The notes beneath the pieces were generated by a model. That model saw only the letters and a list, made by a program, of their open reading frames with translations, made no database searches and was not told the DNA's origin. From Hymenobacter jejuensis (GTDB lineage: Bacteria > Bacteroidota > Bacteroidia > Cytophagales > Hymenobacteraceae): DNA of 64,000 bases. Positions within the stretch are counted from its first letter, which is position 1; each line of letters opens with the position of its first letter. This document shows, piece after piece, positions 1 through 8,112 of this stretch. The stretch lies in NCBI RefSeq assembly GCF_006337165.1, contig NZ_CP040896.1, forward strand, positions 3,906,001-3,970,000, read 5' to 3'. The position numbers and the translations under genes were made by a program.

Positions 1-1127
1 GTGAAACTGCCCAGCGCCATGCCGCCCTGAAACACCAGAATGTAAATGCCCAAGGCTCGCGCCTGTATCCAGTTCGGGACCACCGTCTGGATGGCCACGT
101 TGAAGCTGTTTTGGCTCATCATCCAGGCGCCGCCGCACACGGTGAGTAGCACGTAGAGCAGGGGCAGGTTACTGGAAAAGCCCATGCCCAGCACCACCAC
201 CGCAAACAGCACCGCCGCCAGCGACACTCGCTTATCGATGCTGAACGCGCGGTTGAGGCGCGGCAGCAGCAACGCCGTGACCACGGCCCCGCCGCCCATG
301 CACGAGAGCAGAATAGAATACACCGCGCCGGTTTGGTGCAGCAGCTTGGCAACCACCGGCGAAAGCAGCGCAAACACAATGCTGGCCCCAAAAGTGAAGA
401 AGAACGCCCGCACCAGAATGTTCTGCACCGGCGGCGAGAAGCGGGCGTAGCGCACGCCCCCGCGCATGGCCGCCAAAATGCGTTCGCCGGCCAGTGCCGT
501 AGTCGGTGGCTGGGCCTCGCGTTTCCAGCTGTAAACCATGTAGATAGTGGCCAAAAACGACAACCCGTTGAGCAGAAACGCAAAGCCCGCCGAAAAATAG
601 GCTACCACCAACCCACCCAACGCCGGTCCCACGGCCCGCGCCAAGTTGAAGCTGATGCTGTTGAGCGTAATGGCAGCCGGCAATTGCGAGCGCGGCACCA
701 GCTCCGGCGTTACCGAGCGCCATACGGGGTTATTGAGCGCCCCGCCGATGTCCAGGGTGAAGGTCAGGAAAAGCAGGCCCCAGGGCGAGATGTGACCCAG
801 CAGCGTTACGGCGGCCAGCACAAGCGCGACCACGCCCATCCAGGTTTGGGTGATGAGCAGAAACTTGCGCCGGTCTACGAGGTCGGCGAGGGCGCCGGCG
901 GGCAGGCTAAGCAGGAAGATGGGCAGGGCCGAAGCCGTTTGCATCAGGGCTACCAGCACCGTGGAGTTGGTCAGGTGGGTCATCAGCCACACGGCGCCCA
1001 CGTTCTGCATCCAGGTGCCGATGTTGGAGACGAAGGAAGCAATCCAGAGCATCCGGAAAAATCCCTCCTTCAGAGGTGCCCAGGGCGAAACAAGGGGCGC
1101 TGGCGAAACGGTAGTAGAAGCAGGCAT
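1..1127 (-). CDS. MFS transporter, MFS_3 (EntS-like) family, partial
   Basis: Inner-membrane carrier of the major facilitator superfamily, probably a proton-driven exporter. The frame is open to the left edge, so the C-terminal part is missing; about 375 residues are visible. The ATG at 1127 is followed by a short polar N-terminus and the family motif GTWMQNVGAVWLMT in TM1, then LPAGALADLVDRRK, the classic cytoplasmic loop 2-3 signature, and SFNLARAVGPALGG further on. These are typical of the MFS_3 group that includes the enterobactin exporter EntS; the substrate here cannot be told. It is the last gene read leftwards and is separated from the upstream KGG gene by two hairpins, so it probably has its own promoter in 1128-1229. 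Confidence 0.85.
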   Translation of the reverse strand, partial: MPASTTVSPAPLVSPWAPLKEGFFRMLWIASFVSNIGTWMQNVGAVWLMTHLTNSTVLVALMQTASALPIFLLSLPAGALADLVDRRKFLLITQTWMGVVALVLAAVTLLGHISPWGLLFLTFTLDIGGALNNPVWRSVTPELVPRSQLPAAITLNSISFNLARAVGPALGGLVVAYFSAGFAFLLNGLSFLATIYMVYSWKREAQPPTTALAGERILAAMRGGVRYARFSPPVQNILVRAFFFTFGASIVFALLSPVVAKLLHQTGAVYSILLSCMGGGAVVTALLLPRLNRAFSIDKRVSLAAVLFAVVVLGMGFSSNLPLLYVLLTVCGGAWMMSQNSFNVAIQTVVPNWIQARALGIYILVFQGGMALGSF

Positions 1128-1229
1128 ACTCGAACAACGTACGGACGCGCCTGGCATGGGGTGGCGCGTTCGGGACTAGCTTACGTGGCTCCGGCAAAAA
1201 ATGCTGCCGTACCGCGCTGCCCAAACAAA

Positions 1230-1261
1230 AACATCCCCGCGCCAGCCGGCCCGGGGATGTT
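1230..1261 (-). terminator. Rho-independent terminator
   Basis: AACATCCCCG pairs with CGGGGATGTT around a GC-rich loop. Read on the minus strand the stem is followed by a run of five T. It lies between the KGG gene and the MFS gene and would end the KGG transcript. Confidence 0.75.
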
Positions 1262-1301
1262 GCGCTGCGGACAAAAGAAAGGTCGAAAGGCAAGCTGTTC
1301 C

Positions 1302-1333
1302 GAGGGCGGCCTGCCGCTGGGCAGGCCGCCCTC
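1302..1333 (-). terminator. GC-rich hairpin after the KGG gene
   Basis: A perfect 14-bp stem (GAGGGCGGCCTGCC and its complement) with a 4-nt loop begins 3 nt after the stop codon at 1337. There is no T-run directly after it; the canonical terminator at 1230-1261 follows, so the two may act in tandem or this one may protect the 3' end. Confidence 0.5.
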
Positions 1334-1336
1334 CGA

Positions 1337-1555
1337 CTATTTTTTGCTGCCTTTTTTGCCAGCTACGGTGTGCTGATCAGGAGAAGAGGCACCACCGCTT
1401 TGTTTACCGGTGTTGGGCATTTTGCCAGTGTTGGCCATGTTGCCAGAATTGGGCATGCCCCCAGTTTTGCTGGTGCTGTTGCGAGCTTCTGCTCCCTTTT
1501 TGCCGGCTTCGGAATGCTGCTCCGAAGTGCCGCCACGTGCGCTTCTGTTTGGCAT
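1337..1555 (-). CDS. Small KGG-motif (stress-induced repeat) protein
   Basis: A 72-residue, very hydrophilic, Gly/Ser/Asn/Lys-rich protein. It carries SEAGKKGAEAR near the N-terminus and TVAGKKGSKK at the C-terminus, both variants of the KGG motif (stress-induced acidophilic repeat family, as in YciG). The middle is a low-complexity stretch with repeated MPN/NTGK units. There is no signal peptide or membrane segment. Proteins of this family are small, basic and stress-associated, but their molecular role is not firmly known. ATG start at 1555; strong hairpins follow the stop. A second, more canonical KGG protein is encoded at 18078-18320. Confidence 0.7.
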   Translation of the reverse strand: MPNRSARGGTSEQHSEAGKKGAEARNSTSKTGGMPNSGNMANTGKMPNTGKQSGGASSPDQHTVAGKKGSKK

Positions 1556-1776
1556 TGTTGTAAGGGTTGAGGGTGGAAAATTAAACCTGTGCCTTTAACG
1601 AAAATGCCGCCTAAATAGTGGTGTAAAAATTAAGTAAATGTTCTGTAATACAGATATTTACGCATTTTTACGGATGCCCGCTGCCGGATTCTGACCTGCT
1701 CATGCAGGAGAAGATCGGGGTACGCCAAAAGAGCCTTGGCAGCGGCAGCGACCAGCGACCGTACCAGCATAAAAAA

Positions 1777-1809
1777 CCCCGGCCCCGCGCGAGACACGCG
1801 GGGCCGGGG
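1777..1809 (-). terminator. Strong Rho-independent terminator
   Basis: CCCCGGCCCCGCG pairs perfectly with CGCGGGGCCGGGG across a 7-nt loop. On the minus strand it is followed by six T. It lies 7 nt after the stop of the doubtful small frame at 1817 and about 310 nt after the STAS gene, so some leftward transcript ends here. Confidence 0.8.
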
Positions 1810-1816
1810 CAACCAA

Positions 1817-2041
1817 TCACGCCGCAACCCTACAGGCCCGGCTCCGATAAGTAAATGCAGGAGAATAGGCTATTGCAATTATAGCGTAGTCAGCTTCCCC
1901 AAGGTGCAGACAGAAATGCTCCTGCTGCGTTTCTGCTACTTGAGAAGCCGTCTCACTACAAAGATCGCCATTACGGAGGGCTAGCACACCGTGAATACTA
2001 CGGAATTTTACTTTGGAAGAATACGTAAAAGGCCTCCGCAT
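1817..2041 (-). CDS. Doubtful small ORF, 74 residues
   Basis: Not recognised. It begins with ATG and ends 7 nt before a strong leftward terminator, which is the only reason to keep it. The composition (many Ser, Arg and Ala, no clear hydrophobic core or motif) is unremarkable. It could equally be a 3' untranslated region of the STAS gene upstream or a non-coding transcript. Confidence 0.2.
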   Translation of the reverse strand: MRRPFTYSSKVKFRSIHGVLALRNGDLCSETASQVAETQQEHFCLHLGEADYAIIAIAYSPAFTYRSRACRVAA

Positions 2042-2078
2042 TTGACACTAGTACAGAGAGGTATACAATAATTGGTTT

Positions 2079-2109
2079 TATATAAATAATTGACTATCAA
2101 ATACTTATA
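2079..2109. repeat. Dispersed AT-rich palindrome, copy 1
   Basis: Core TTGACTATCAA (2090-2100) with flanks TATAAATAA and ATACTTATA. It lies just downstream of the STAS gene stop at 2124. One mismatch to the core consensus. Confidence 0.6.
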
Positions 2110-2123
2110 ATAAGATAATCCTT

Positions 2124-2456
2124 TTACGCTTCAGTGGGCGCGCCAAGCGAGGCATGAAACAAGTGGCTGACCTTGAGCAGCTCCAAGCAGCGCATCAGTA
2201 CCGGATCGACGTTGCGGAGCACGATGTAAGCCCCGGCCTGGTGCAGCAGCAACAGTTGCGACACAAAATGGCTCACCCCATATTGGCGCACGCACTGCAG
2301 CCGGGAGCAGTCGACGAGCAAATGCGGCCGCGGCAATTCGGGGCGCCGGTTCAGCTCGCGCGCCATCTGCGGGATGTCCGCGCCGTCCGGGTTGAATAGC
2401 GTGAAGCGCAGTTCGGAGGAGGGTTGCCGCGGGGGGTCGAAGGCGGAAGTGTTCAT
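2124..2456 (-). CDS. STAS-like (anti-anti-sigma fold) protein
   Basis: 110 residues from the ATG at 2456; longer in-frame starts add an unlikely leader. The central part reads LLVDCSRLQ, then about 20 helical residues, then AYIVLRNVDPVLMRCLELL, and ends with SHLF. This is the beta-alpha-beta-alpha course of STAS domains (SpoIIAA/RsbV), where a strand ending in Asp-x-Ser is followed by the phosphorylated DSxG turn and later by the NxxP-type loop. Here the DSxG position is RQYGV, so the usual phosphorylatable serine is absent. No anti-sigma kinase or phosphatase gene is adjacent. A protein with the same loss lies at 18912-19277. Family assignment is by pattern and moderately sure; the role is unknown. 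Confidence 0.55.
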   Translation of the reverse strand: MNTSAFDPPRQPSSELRFTLFNPDGADIPQMARELNRRPELPRPHLLVDCSRLQCVRQYGVSHFVSQLLLLHQAGAYIVLRNVDPVLMRCLELLKVSHLFHASLGAPTEA

Positions 2457-2740
2457 ACAGCTGATGAAAGTTGAGCAGCGTGAAAGCTGTAAGCACGTAC
2501 CGAAAAACGCCGGCATTGCCGCCCGCTCTGATGCAGCACACTAAGCCAAAATTGTCAGTAGCAGCGGAAGTATAAGTTACGCAGAAACTCTAAGCTAATC
2601 AAGGAGTTAGCTGAATATAAACTGGACTATTAATGGTTTTTGCCCCGTTTTTTGTCTTATTCTCAGCAGTGTTTCTGCCGCCGAGTAAGCCCAGCATTTC
2701 GGGCATGCTTGCTGCGTGTGCAATAGCTGGGTTTGCCTCT

Positions 2741-3295
2741 TCAGGCATCGCCTAAGGGCGCAACATTGGGGAAGCAGGCCGCCTGCATCAGCCAACTGTG
2801 GCTGCCCGAGCTTAGGCGCATGAGAGTAAACCCTTTGTTGAGCGTACGGCCTTGCAGCAGCAGGTGAAGCCGCCCGGTATGTAGGCCGTGATTCAACACA
2901 GCCGCTGGGTAGCCTTGCCGGCTGCCTGTAAGCTGGCACGTGCCGCTATCAAGCTCATGGGCAGGAAGCTGGAGATGTTCGGGCGCTTCGATCAGCAACG
3001 CCTGCTCCTGCGGATTGAGCAGGCGCCTGCCGTAGCCTGAAAGCAGCCAGTGCGCCAAGCACTCCGACTGCTCGAAGATGGCCAAGTGATAATGCGAGGT
3101 GTCGTCGGGCGACTGCCGCAGCACGAAGTGCAATGCCGGAAAGCTGCTTTTCGCCCCTATTGCGGGGGTAGCTTCGTCCGCGGCCGAGTGCTGGGGCGAG
3201 GGTGCGCTCCGCGGCTCGGGGGCCTTAGCGGGCAGCAGGTCGAGCAGCAACGCCCGGCCAAGGGAAAGCGGCATGGGAGTGGAAATGCAAGCCAT
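2741..3295 (-). CDS. Degenerate LigD 3'-phosphoesterase-like protein
   Basis: 184 residues from the ATG at 3295. A TTG further upstream lies right at the terminator of the previous gene and is unlikely. Residues 1-55 are Pro/Ala/Ser-rich. From residue 57 the protein follows the pattern of the phosphoesterase (PE) domain of bacterial LigD: FVLRQ, then HYHL, then HWLL, APEH, LDSGTCQLT, LHLLLQGRTLNKGFTLMRL and WLM near the end. Known PE enzymes use a His in the QxH turn, HYD and an Arg two residues on. Here the first His is Ser (62), the second is kept (His68), Asp is His (70) and Arg is Ala (72). Catalysis by the known mechanism is therefore doubtful. No ligase or polymerase domain is attached, and no Ku gene is seen. 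Confidence 0.5.
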   Translation of the reverse strand: MACISTPMPLSLGRALLLDLLPAKAPEPRSAPSPQHSAADEATPAIGAKSSFPALHFVLRQSPDDTSHYHLAIFEQSECLAHWLLSGYGRRLLNPQEQALLIEAPEHLQLPAHELDSGTCQLTGSRQGYPAAVLNHGLHTGRLHLLLQGRTLNKGFTLMRLSSGSHSWLMQAACFPNVAPLGDA

Positions 3296-3331
3296 AAGGA
3301 GTAGCTCAAATCGCCGGAAAGCAGACAAAAA

Positions 3332-3353
3332 CGCTTGCCCGCAAGGGCAAGCG
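3332..3353 (-). terminator. Rho-independent terminator of the CheB gene
   Basis: CGCTTGCCC and GGGCAAGCG form a perfect 9-bp stem with a GCAA tetraloop. On the minus strand a run of five T follows. It lies about 165 nt after the CheB stop codon. Confidence 0.75.
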
Positions 3354-3519
3354 CATATTCAGGCTTTTAAACGATAAAGCAGGCCTCCTTACACTCCGAT
3401 TTCTACGGAAAATGCCTAGTGTAAAACACTGAAATTGTGCTGAAGCTCAACGCTATAGCTGAGGTAAGAGTGTATTGTCGGGCCAGAACTCTTGCGAGTA
3501 CTAAAGCCCAAAGCCGGGG

Positions 3520-4593
3520 CTACTGATTGTCCGGGGCAGCTGCCACTTGGCTGCCGTGCTCGTGGCTGGTGCGGGGTGGAGGCGTGCTACTAAGCAAAAA
3601 CTCGCGCAGGCGGTTGATGTGCACTTTGATTTCCTCGATGCGCTCTTCCTGCTGCACGGCGTACGGGCCTTCGCCGCGGCTGGCCATGCTGATGAGCAGG
3701 TTTTTGCGCTCTTCCATCATGCGCAGCGCCACCCACAAGCTCTCTTCCAGGCTTTCCTGCGTGAGCTTGTAGAGCGAGTCGGCGGTGAAAGCGTGGCCAG
3801 TGTGACAGCGGTAGCGCAGCACTTTGCCTTGCTTAATCTCCCACAAAGTGCCTCCACAGTCGGGGCAGGTCATGGGCATCAGTTTGCCGATTTTACTTAC
3901 GTCCTGTGTAGTGCCCACAACTCTTTCCGCAATGGCGGCCTCTAGTTTAATGTCTTCCGGAATGGTCCTGCCGTTGAGTATTGGCATCTGAACCAAGCGC
4001 TGCAGCAAATGTCCCATCTCCGATAACGGCACCACATAATCGATGGGCACGTTGTGCAGCGCACTTTCCGGCATGCTCGGAAACTCGGCCTCCATAGGGT
4101 CCTGCACCACGGCCCGCCCGCCGGAACGCTTGATAAACTCCAGCCCGGCTGTGCCGTCGTGCAACATGCCGGTCAGAACGATGCCAATAACGGACGTGTT
4201 ATAATATACTGATGCTGAACGAAATAGCGCGTCGGCCGAGGGGCGGAAATGATTTTCGCGCGGCCCTTTCGTAACAAGCAGATGCTGTTCTTTCACGAGC
4301 AGGTGCCGGTCGGGTGGGGCCAGATACAAGCAACCCGCTTCGATGGGCTCGCCGTCGTGGGGCAGAATGCAGCGCAGCTTGGTATGCCGTGCCAGGCGTT
4401 GCACCAAGTGCTCGCCCGATGAGTCGGGCGCAAAATGCTGCACGACCAGCACCGCGGCGGGCAAGTCGGCGGGCAGCTGCTCGACGAGGCAACACAAAGC
4501 AGGCATGCCGCCCGCCGATGCACCGATGACGATAAGGTGTTGGCGGTTGTCCACGATCAGAGAGGAAGAATGCGAACCCTGGCCCGCAAGCAA
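3520..4593 (-). CDS. cheB: CheB-type protein-glutamate methylesterase, no receiver domain
   Basis: Single-domain relative of chemotaxis methylesterase, which removes methyl groups from (or deamidates) glutamate side chains of chemoreceptors. The Ser-His-Asp triad is complete: Ser26 in GASAGG, His53 in VQHFAPD, Asp146 in LTGMLHDGTAG. The N-terminal receiver domain of classical CheB is missing. After the catalytic domain there is a probable zinc knuckle (CPDCGG, then CHTGH) and a helical tail of about 60 residues. No ATG fits: the frame opens at 4669, and possible starts are TTG at 4593 or GTG at 4554, both before the first strand. It is divergent from the CheB-CheR fusion, so the pair may share one promoter region. 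No chemoreceptor, CheA or CheW gene is in view, so the target is unknown. Confidence 0.9.
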   Translation of the reverse strand: MLAGQGSHSSSLIVDNRQHLIVIGASAGGMPALCCLVEQLPADLPAAVLVVQHFAPDSSGEHLVQRLARHTKLRCILPHDGEPIEAGCLYLAPPDRHLLVKEQHLLVTKGPRENHFRPSADALFRSASVYYNTSVIGIVLTGMLHDGTAGLEFIKRSGGRAVVQDPMEAEFPSMPESALHNVPIDYVVPLSEMGHLLQRLVQMPILNGRTIPEDIKLEAAIAERVVGTTQDVSKIGKLMPMTCPDCGGTLWEIKQGKVLRYRCHTGHAFTADSLYKLTQESLEESLWVALRMMEERKNLLISMASRGEGPYAVQQEERIEEIKVHINRLREFLLSSTPPPRTSHEHGSQVAAAPDNQ

Positions 4594-4953
4594 GCCGACC
4601 AGCGTTCGTGCCTGAGAATATCTACGGCAAGCAGCACCGTCGGGGCTACGAATGGGGCTCCGTATTAATCACATATTTGTTGCCCAAAGCCCGTTATTTA
4701 AAGGTATTTTTAATAGAAAAACCGAGGGGAAACGCGCGAATGCCCATTCGCTCAAAAATCCTTAGGAGCTTTACCAGTGCCGGCCGTGCTGCTTTAGAGA
4801 GGCGGTTTCCTGCCGATCTGGTTTGAATATAACTGTATGTTATTGATAATGAATAGTTTACTTTAATAGGTGCCGAATTAATACTTGCGGCCTCTTGTTT
4901 TGCTTTACGATAGTCCTGCGCAGCGGCATGCACAAGGCCTTTTACCCCACCCC
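4594..4953. promoter_or_regulatory. Divergent promoter region between the two CheB genes
   Basis: 360 bp between the divergent cheB and cheB-cheR genes, AT-rich from 4660 to 4880. It must hold both promoters. It contains one copy of the dispersed palindrome at 4834-4862. No certain -33/-7 pair of the Bacteroidota type was found. Confidence 0.5.
4834..4862. repeat. Dispersed AT-rich palindrome, copy 2
   Basis: Core TTGATAATGAA (4843-4853), one mismatch to TTGATAATCAA, flanked by TGTATGTTA and TAGTTTACT. This is one of the few copies 5' of genes, 92 nt before the ATG of the CheB-CheR fusion. Confidence 0.5.
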
Positions 4954-7900
4954 ATGAGCCCACTCGATCATATGTCTCCCGATCAGCTTCCTGAGCCGGA
5001 GGAGCCCATTCTTCTGACGGACGGAGACGCGATGCCCGTTGATGCGATGGTGTCGCCGATACAACTGCGCGAAGCCCAGCGGCAGGAAGACCCGTCGGAT
5101 AAGTTTCCGGTGGTGTGTCTGGGTGGCTCGGCGGGCTCGATCGAAGGGTTAGAGCGGTTTTTTCGCAACATGCCTGCCGATCCCGACATGGCCTTCGTAG
5201 TGGTCACGCACCAGAGCCCCGACCAGCAGGGTGAGCTCACGCAGGTCATTCAGTACTTCACGCCCATGCCCGTGTTGCAGGCCGAAGACGGCCTCAAAGT
5301 GCAGCCCAATCATGTGTACGTGATTCCGCCTGACCGCGACATGAGCATGCTGCACGGCACGCTGTTGCTGTTTACGCCCACGCAGCCGCGGGGCCGCCGC
5401 CTGCCCATCGATTTTTTCCTGCAAAACCTGGCCAAAGATGCCCGCGAGCGGGCCGTGTGCATAATCTTCTCGGGCCTGGGCACCGACGGCACCATCGGGC
5501 TGAAAATGGTGATGGAAAACTTCGGGATGGTGATGGTGCAAGCCCCCGAAACGGCCGAGTACGACTCGATGCCGCGCTCGGCCATCGCCACCGAGTTTGT
5601 CGATTATGTGCTGCCCGCCGAGCAGCTGCCCGCCAAGCTCATCGAATACCTCAAAATACCGGTGATGAACCGGCCGCGCCGCGAAGTGGCCGAGTCGGCC
5701 TCCAAGCCCGCCCACGCCCTCCAGAAAATCTTTATCCTGATTCGGAGCCGCACCGGGCACGACTTCTCGTTTTACAAGCGCAATACCGTGTTCCGGCGCA
5801 TCGAGCGGCGCATGAACTCTCACCAGATCAAGGAGTTTACGCATTACGTGCGCTACCTACAGGAAAACCCCGAAGAGGTGGATCTGCTGTTTAAGGAGCT
5901 GCTGATCGGCGTCACGAAGTTTTTCCGCGACCAGGAAGCGTACGAGGCACTCAAGAAGCGGCTGTGGCCCGTGATCCAGGAAAAGCCCATCGACAGCACC
6001 ATCCGCGTCTGGACGCCCGGCTGCTCGACGGGCGAGGAAGCTTATTCCGTGGCCATGACGCTGATGGAATGCCTCGACAGCGTCGATCCGCTGAAGTACC
6101 TGAAAATCCAGATCTTCGCTACCGACATCAACCCCGAAGGCATCGAGTTTGCGCGGGCCGGCGTGTACGGCGAAAACATCGTAGCCGACGTCAACCAGGA
6201 GCGCTTGCAGCGGTTTTTTGTGAAGGTCGATGCGGGCTACCAAATCCGGAAGGAAGTGCGCGACGTGGTCATTTTTGCCGTGCACAACCTCAATAAAGAC
6301 GCCCCGTTCACCAAGCTCGACCTGCTGGTGTGCCGCAACCTGCTGATCTACCTGTCGGCGGAGTTGCAGCGCAACCTGATCCCGATTTTTCATTACGCCC
6401 TCAATCCGGGAGCCGTGCTGTTGCTGGGGCCTTCGGAAAACCTGACCGGCTACCAGGATTTGTTTCAGCCCCTGGACGTTAAGTGGAAGCTCTCGCGCCG
6501 CATCGAAGGCAGCTCGTCCATGGCTCGCCTTATCAATTTTCCGTTTGCCCTGGGTCGCCTTCAGGAAGTACCCGTTCACTCTGCCCACAATATGAACCCT
6601 GCTGCCCGTAAAGAAGGCCCATTTGCTTCGCTGGTGCAGCGCGTGCTGCTGCGTGAGTTTACGCCGCCAGCAGTGGTCATCAACGCCAAAGGCGACGTGC
6701 TGTACATCAACGGCCGGACCGGCAAATACCTCGATCCGGCACCCGGCATGGGCAGCATGAACCTCTTCGACATGGCCCGCGAAGACCTTACCTACCAGCT
6801 GAGCGCCGTGGTGCACAACGCCCTCACTGACCGGAGCGACGCGGTGGTTGAAAACGTGAAAGTCAAGACCGAAGGGGGCGTTCAGCTGCTGCGCCTCACG
6901 GCCAAGTACCTCGACGAGCCCGAGCAGCTGGCCGGTATGCTGCTGGTGGCTTTCGAAGACATGCCCACGCCTACCAAAGTGCGCTTGGGCAAAGCCGGGC
7001 TGTCGTCGGAGCTGAGCCGCGACGCCGTTATTGCGGCCCTCGAAAAAGAGCTGCAATACACCAAGCACCGCCTCCAGACGACCGTCGAGGAAATGGAGTC
7101 GAGCCTGGAGGAGCTCAAAAGCACCAACGAAGAGCTGCAAAGCGCCAACGAGGAGCTGCAAAGCACCAACGAGGAGGCCATGACCAACAAAGAGGAAATG
7201 CAGAGCCTCAACGAGGAGCTCATGACCCTGAACATGCAGTACCTGAGCAAAACCGAAGAGCTTTCGCAGGCCGCCAACGACATGAAAAACCTGCTGGACG
7301 CCACCGAGATCGCAACGGTTTTCCTAGATAACGAACTGATTATCAAGCGATTCACCCCTAGTATGAGTCGCATCATCAATCTGCTGCCTACCGACGTAGG
7401 GCGCTCGATTACGCACTTCGCCAGCAACCTGCGCCACGAACAGCTAATGGAGGACGTGCGCTTGGTGATCGATCGCCTGGTGCCCGTGGAGACCAACATC
7501 CAGACCACACGCGGCGAGTGGTTTGTGATGCGCATTCTGCCCTACCGCACCCTCGACAACTACATCAGCGGGGCCGTGATCACGTTCACCGAAATCACGG
7601 AGCTAAAGAACTTGGAAGAGCAACTGACCGTCAGCACCGCCATGGCCGAAAGCATCGTTGAGTCGGTGCGCGAGCCCATGCTGGTGCTCGATGCCCAGCT
7701 GCGCATCCTCACCGCCAGCCATGCGTTCACCGAAACCTTTGCCGTGGAGCTGGACAAAATAAAAGGCCAGCCGCTCTCGGAGCTCAGCGACGGCATCTGG
7801 AACCAGCCGGCGCTGCACCGTAAGCTGGTGCAGCTGCTACAGGCCGAAAACCAATCGTTCGACGATGCTTTGCTTGAGCTAACGCCGAACGGCCAAAGCA

Positions 7901-8016
7901 CGCGTTCGCTGCGCATTCACGGGCGCCGCATCACCAGCGACGGCCAGAAAACCAATCGCCTGCTGATCGGCGTAGAGGAGCAGGCTCCAAAGCCGGCCGC
8001 GTCGAGGCCGGAGTAA
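4954..8016 (+). CDS. CheB-CheR fusion with coiled coil and PAS domains
   Basis: 1020 residues from the ATG at 4954; an upstream TTG at 4885 would add a leader with no domain. Domain order: acidic N-terminus 1-50; CheB methylesterase about 50-235 (Ser59 in GGSAGS, His86 in VTHQSPD, Asp in GLGTDGTIG, so the triad is intact); CheR SAM-dependent methyltransferase about 250-515 (RIERRM, TKFFRD, WTPGCSTGEEAYS, the SAM loop, then FATDIN and VCRNLLIYL); a PAS-like region about 560-680; a long coiled coil about 690-770 with the repeated ELQSTNEE heptads typical of this family; then two PAS domains to the end. There is no kinase domain. Such fusions probably add and remove methyl groups on the same target. 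The histidine kinase 96 bp downstream is likely its partner. Confidence 0.92.
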   Translation: MSPLDHMSPDQLPEPEEPILLTDGDAMPVDAMVSPIQLREAQRQEDPSDKFPVVCLGGSAGSIEGLERFFRNMPADPDMAFVVVTHQSPDQQGELTQVIQYFTPMPVLQAEDGLKVQPNHVYVIPPDRDMSMLHGTLLLFTPTQPRGRRLPIDFFLQNLAKDARERAVCIIFSGLGTDGTIGLKMVMENFGMVMVQAPETAEYDSMPRSAIATEFVDYVLPAEQLPAKLIEYLKIPVMNRPRREVAESASKPAHALQKIFILIRSRTGHDFSFYKRNTVFRRIERRMNSHQIKEFTHYVRYLQENPEEVDLLFKELLIGVTKFFRDQEAYEALKKRLWPVIQEKPIDSTIRVWTPGCSTGEEAYSVAMTLMECLDSVDPLKYLKIQIFATDINPEGIEFARAGVYGENIVADVNQERLQRFFVKVDAGYQIRKEVRDVVIFAVHNLNKDAPFTKLDLLVCRNLLIYLSAELQRNLIPIFHYALNPGAVLLLGPSENLTGYQDLFQPLDVKWKLSRRIEGSSSMARLINFPFALGRLQEVPVHSAHNMNPAARKEGPFASLVQRVLLREFTPPAVVINAKGDVLYINGRTGKYLDPAPGMGSMNLFDMAREDLTYQLSAVVHNALTDRSDAVVENVKVKTEGGVQLLRLTAKYLDEPEQLAGMLLVAFEDMPTPTKVRLGKAGLSSELSRDAVIAALEKELQYTKHRLQTTVEEMESSLEELKSTNEELQSANEELQSTNEEAMTNKEEMQSLNEELMTLNMQYLSKTEELSQAANDMKNLLDATEIATVFLDNELIIKRFTPSMSRIINLLPTDVGRSITHFASNLRHEQLMEDVRLVIDRLVPVETNIQTTRGEWFVMRILPYRTLDNYISGAVITFTEITELKNLEEQLTVSTAMAESIVESVREPMLVLDAQLRILTASHAFTETFAVELDKIKGQPLSELSDGIWNQPALHRKLVQLLQAENQSFDDALLELTPNGQSTRSLRIHGRRITSDGQKTNRLLIGVEEQAPKPAASRPE

Positions 8017-8112
8017 TCGCGCGCGCAGCGCATTAGCTGCGGGCGTGGTCGTTGTGCTGACTATGCGGGCAGGCTTGGCCTGCCGTCCCTTTTGATTCTA
8101 GAGCCCAGTGGC

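Larger units (their letters stand above)
1556..2123. other. Intergenic region, 568 bp
   Basis: Holds a strong leftward terminator (1777-1809), a doubtful 74-residue frame (1817-2041) and one copy of the dispersed AT-rich palindrome (2079-2109). The part from 1556 to 1770 shows no gene I can support and presumably contains the promoter of the KGG gene. Confidence 0.5.

Noticed and set aside
333-1376. Long plus-strand open frame opposite the MFS gene
   Set aside because: It is rich in Arg/Gln/His with no domain pattern, whereas the opposite frame encodes clear MFS motifs.
2079-2109. Fur-box interpretation of the dispersed palindrome
   Set aside because: The core shares TGATAATCA with Fur boxes, but half-site spacing differs and most copies lie downstream of genes not linked to iron.
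2741-3328. TTG start for the PE-like protein
   Set aside because: It sits at the T-run of the cheB terminator (3332-3353); the ATG at 3295 is preferred.
5857-7161. Long minus-strand frame opposite the CheB-CheR fusion
   Set aside because: Antisense shadow of a strongly conserved coding region in GC-rich DNA.
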